Below, in pieces: positions 60,430 through 62,336 of a stretch of DNA of 62,336 nt. How positions within the stretch are numbered: the stretch's first letter is position 1; every line of letters begins with the position of its first letter. A program made the translations under genes and the position numbers. The notes beneath the pieces were generated by a model. That model was not told the origin of the DNA, ran no database searches, and saw only the letters and a program-made list of their open reading frames with translations. This DNA comes from BJGO01 sp964640655. Its GTDB lineage: Bacteria > Bacteroidota > Bacteroidia > Chitinophagales > UBA10324. The stretch spans positions 1 to 62,336 of the forward strand of contig CAZXFT010000018.1 of NCBI GenBank assembly GCA_964640655.1, read 5' to 3'.

Positions 60430-60445
60430 GCCACGCGGTGGTGGC
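60430..60445 (-). terminator. Terminator of the ferredoxin gene
   Basis: On the minus strand GCCAC-caccgc-GTGGC is followed by TTTTTTTATTT. It lies 25 bases after the ferredoxin stop codon at 60470. Confidence 0.75.
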
Positions 60446-60469
60446 TTCTTCTGTAATTCATTCTACACG

Positions 60470-60817
60470 TTAAATGTGCATGCTGGATTTCTTCGCCAGT
60501 AATTGCTCCTTCGATTCTTTATTATCCGGGTCAGGCACACAACAGTCCACCGGGCAAACAGCTGCGCACTGAGGCTCTTCGTGAAAGCCTACACACTCGG
60601 TACATTTGTTTGGCACTATGTAATAAACATCTTCAGCTATTGGCGCATGTCTTTGATCGGCCTCCACTACAGTTCCGTCTAAAAGAGTAAAATCTCCTTT
60701 AATAGTTGTTCCATCGGATATAGCCCACTCAGCGCCACCCTCATATATAGCATTATTCGGACACTCCGGTTCGCAGGCCCCGCAGTTGATACACTCGTCT
60801 GTGATTTTAATTGACAT
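60470..60817 (-). CDS. 2[4Fe-4S] dicluster ferredoxin
   Basis: The ATG at 60817 gives 115 residues starting MSIKITDECINCGACEPECP. Cluster cysteines are C9-x2-C12-x2-C15-x3-C19 and a second set near 79-98 (CTECVGFHEEPQCAAVCPVDCC). The ~40-residue insertion between the clusters (about 35-70) is typical of Bacteroidota ferredoxins of this class. It carries electrons in the cytosol. It is divergent from the LuxC-like reductase. Confidence 0.9.
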   Translation of the reverse strand: MSIKITDECINCGACEPECPNNAIYEGGAEWAISDGTTIKGDFTLLDGTVVEADQRHAPIAEDVYYIVPNKCTECVGFHEEPQCAAVCPVDCCVPDPDNKESKEQLLAKKSSMHI

Positions 60818-60828
60818 GGTAATTCGTT

Positions 60829-60850
60829 TAGTTTTGTCTTCGCAAAAATA
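60829..60850. promoter_or_regulatory. Divergent -7 elements between ferredoxin and the LuxC-like gene
   Basis: On the plus strand TAGTTTTG at 60829-60836 matches TAnnTTTG and would serve the reductase. On the minus strand TATTTTTG at 60843-60850 matches it too and would serve the ferredoxin. The two lie back to back, so the promoters overlap. Confidence 0.5.
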
Positions 60851-60878
60851 ACTTTCTGCCCACACATAACTGCATGCT

Positions 60879-61889
60879 ATGCAAAAAGTTTTAACACAAC
60901 AACAAACAATTATCGCTTTAGCCGAACTCGGCAACTATTTAACGGCCAACTTAAAAAACACCTCCCTGCAGGAGGCCATACATAAAGCATACGTAGCCAA
61001 CAACTGGTTCAACCCCGATTTCACGGAGTTTGCATTGCAGAATATTGCGCAGCACTTTCTGAATGAAAACAAGCTCACCTCCTTTGCCTCAGCCTACACC
61101 GAAACAGAAAATCCAAAGACCGTAGCCGTGATTATGGCCGGCAATATTCCACTGGCCGGTTTCCACGACTGGCTCTGTGTGATGCTTAGTGGTCATCACG
61201 CATTGGTAAAATGTTCTTCAAAAGACGCGGTGCTGATGCCCTACCTTGTCGAAGTGCTTCATCACATCTCTCCTGAGCTTGCCGGAAGAACTGCTTTCTC
61301 CGAAAAACTCAGCGGCTTCAATGCCGTCATTGCCACAGGTAGCAACAACTCCAATCGTTACTTCGATTACTACTTTGGCAAATACCCGCACATTTTCCGT
61401 AAAAACCGCAGCAGCGTTGCCATACTCACCGGTAAAGAAACTGATGCCGATCTCAACGCACTCAGCGACGATATATTTATCTACTTCGGCCTCGGTTGCC
61501 GTTCGGTGTCTAAACTTTATGTACCGGTTGGTTACGATGTAGCCACACTATTACCGCATTTCAGCGACTACAACTGGCTTACGCAGCACACCAGGTATAT
61601 GAACAACAGCGACTACAACCGCACTATTCTGTTGCTCAACAATACACCACACATAGCCAACGAATTTGTCTCACTCACCGAAAGCACATCGCTGCACTCC
61701 TCCATAGCTGTGCTGCACTATGAGTTTTACCGGAGCAGGGAACAATTGCAGGAACGCCTCATAGATCAGGCATCCGAAACCCAAACCATCGTTGGGTTTC
61801 AGCACACCCCCTTTGGTAAAGCACAGCAACCTGCGCTTCACGACTTTGCTGACAATACAGATACCATGGCTTTTCTCTGCGCATTGTAG
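60879..61889 (+). CDS. Acyl-CoA reductase, LuxC-like
   Basis: This 336-residue protein has the LuxC-like aldehyde-dehydrogenase fold: VAVIMAGNIPLAGFHDWLCV near 87-106, the motif ATGSNNSNRYFDYYFGKYPH and the late FGLGCRSVSKLYVPVGY with the conserved catalytic cysteine (Cys in GCRS). It would reduce acyl-CoA or acyl-ACP to an aldehyde with NADPH. Bacteroidota usually encode this gene beside a ferredoxin, as here, which supports a shared role. No lux genes are present, so bioluminescence is not suggested. A repeat begins at its stop codon. Confidence 0.85.
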   Translation: MQKVLTQQQTIIALAELGNYLTANLKNTSLQEAIHKAYVANNWFNPDFTEFALQNIAQHFLNENKLTSFASAYTETENPKTVAVIMAGNIPLAGFHDWLCVMLSGHHALVKCSSKDAVLMPYLVEVLHHISPELAGRTAFSEKLSGFNAVIATGSNNSNRYFDYYFGKYPHIFRKNRSSVAILTGKETDADLNALSDDIFIYFGLGCRSVSKLYVPVGYDVATLLPHFSDYNWLTQHTRYMNNSDYNRTILLLNNTPHIANEFVSLTESTSLHSSIAVLHYEFYRSREQLQERLIDQASETQTIVGFQHTPFGKAQQPALHDFADNTDTMAFLCAL

Positions 61890-62336
61890 CTTTCCCTTGT
61901 TTCAAGACAAAGAAAAGCGGAAGCACAACTAAAGCTACAACACTAAACATAAATACCCCGCACCACACCACCAACACCATACACATAAACACATAAACAA
62001 AAAAGCCCATCAACGCCACGCTGTCCCCCAAGCATCGGGCAGGCCGCCTAAGCCCCGCCAACGGCGGGGGGATCACTTAGGCTTGAATTTTCTTTTGGAG
62101 CTTTTCTTTGTTTCAAGACAAAGAAAAGCGGATGCACAACTAAAGCAACTCCGCATCAACTAAAGACAACCAAAAACTAAAAACACAAACAAAAAAGCAC
62201 ATCAAGGCCACGCCACTCCGAACAGCATCGGGCTGGCCGCCTAAGCCCCGCCAACGGCGGGGGGATCACTTAGGCTTGAACTTTCTTTTGGAGCTTTTCT
62301 TTGTTTCAAGACAAAGAAAAGCGGATGCACAACTAA
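61888..62336 (+). repeat. Tandem palindromic repeat of about 200 bp, two full units and a partial third
   Basis: Units begin at 61888, 62099 and 62292, with lengths of 211 and 193 bases; the third is cut by the window end. Each opens with a hairpin CTTTTCTTTGT-ttcaag-ACAAAGAAAAG (the first copy is degenerate) and ends with a two-tier hairpin, GCCTAAG-CCCCGCC-aac-GGCGGGG-ggatca-CTTAGGC, at 62046-62082 and 62239-62275. The middle is A- and C-rich and variable. No protein is coded. A solitary inverted copy of the opening part lies at 26290-26360. Confidence 0.85.

Noticed and set aside
60879..61889. Luminescence-type lux system, suggested by the LuxC-like reductase
   Set aside because: No luxAB, luxD or luxE genes are present; the ferredoxin neighbour is the usual Bacteroidota context.
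61759..62076. 105-residue open frame on the minus strand with a hydrophobic middle
   Set aside because: It runs from palindromic repeat DNA into the antisense of the LuxC-like gene and shows no family motif.

Overview
This window is chromosomal DNA from a member of the Bacteroidota. The evidence is a secreted protein with a type IX secretion (T9SS) C-terminal sorting domain, many SusE/lipocalin-type lipoproteins and outer-membrane barrels, the Bacteroidota -7 promoter element TAnnTTTG before several genes, a DUF4295 gene beside the L28 and L33 genes, and the bacillithiol enzyme BshC. Gene content fits the Chitinophagales/Sphingobacteriales side of the phylum, but no rRNA or other marker here fixes the genus. 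Nothing looks like a plasmid or prophage; it is mostly core genome with accessory patches.

Layout. 1-2.4 kb: a 42-bp minisatellite and an overlapping operon of three secreted proteins. 2.5-7.9 kb: arginine decarboxylase, Xaa-Pro aminopeptidase and a DUF5686 outer-membrane protein. 8.0-15.9 kb: a minus-strand sulfur-oxidation block, read as TauE/SafE permease, rhodanese, diheme thiosulfate dehydrogenase (TsdA type), periplasmic DsrE protein, porin, Crp/Fnr regulator, then two CstB-like persulfide dioxygenase-rhodanese fusions. 16.1-21.3 kb: tRNA-Lys, a geranylgeranyl-reductase-like flavoprotein, RNase P RNA, a DUF2027/Smr protein, a DUF2279 protein and a phosphohexomutase. 21.3-26.5 kb: accessory patch with a possibly phase-variable T9SS protein, its barrel partner, ferritin, an alpha/beta-hydrolase lacking its nucleophile, a duplicated 98-bp leader and a G11 tract. 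26.5-32.4 kb: DUF5916 protein, Pcm, a lipoprotein with a textbook promoter, SmpB, thioesterase, DciA-like protein and RecF. 32.4-37.4 kb: PdhA, TPR protein, RibH, MBL hydrolase, lipoprotein, and a VTC/DUF4956 pair. 37.4-48.1 kb: LutA-like protein, UMF1 transporter, FtsE, two glycosyltransferases, RecQ, PAP2 phosphatase, Nudix hydrolase, a decayed Fn3 gene and a peptide-binding lipoprotein. 48.2-57.4 kb: ParA, ParB, DUF5683, DapB, LepB, then minus-strand BshC, RimO, FtsY, DUF4295, L33, L28 and two very small genes. 57.4-62.3 kb: GT-C/TPR membrane protein, MFS transporter, ferredoxin, LuxC-like reductase, and a tandem palindromic repeat cut by the window end.

How the parts work together. The sulfur block reads as one module: TsdA would oxidise thiosulfate in the periplasm, rhodanese and DsrE proteins would carry sulfane sulfur, the dioxygenase fusions would oxidise persulfide to sulfite/thiosulfate in the cytoplasm, the permease would move sulfur oxyanions, and a cysteine-bearing Crp/Fnr protein would regulate it. 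BshC elsewhere in the window implies that bacillithiol is the likely thiol carrier. The most unusual signals are this cluster, the pentanucleotide-repeat frameshift in the T9SS gene with its leader repeated 4.8 kb away, and the pair of sub-60-residue genes behind a 9-bp perfect dyad.
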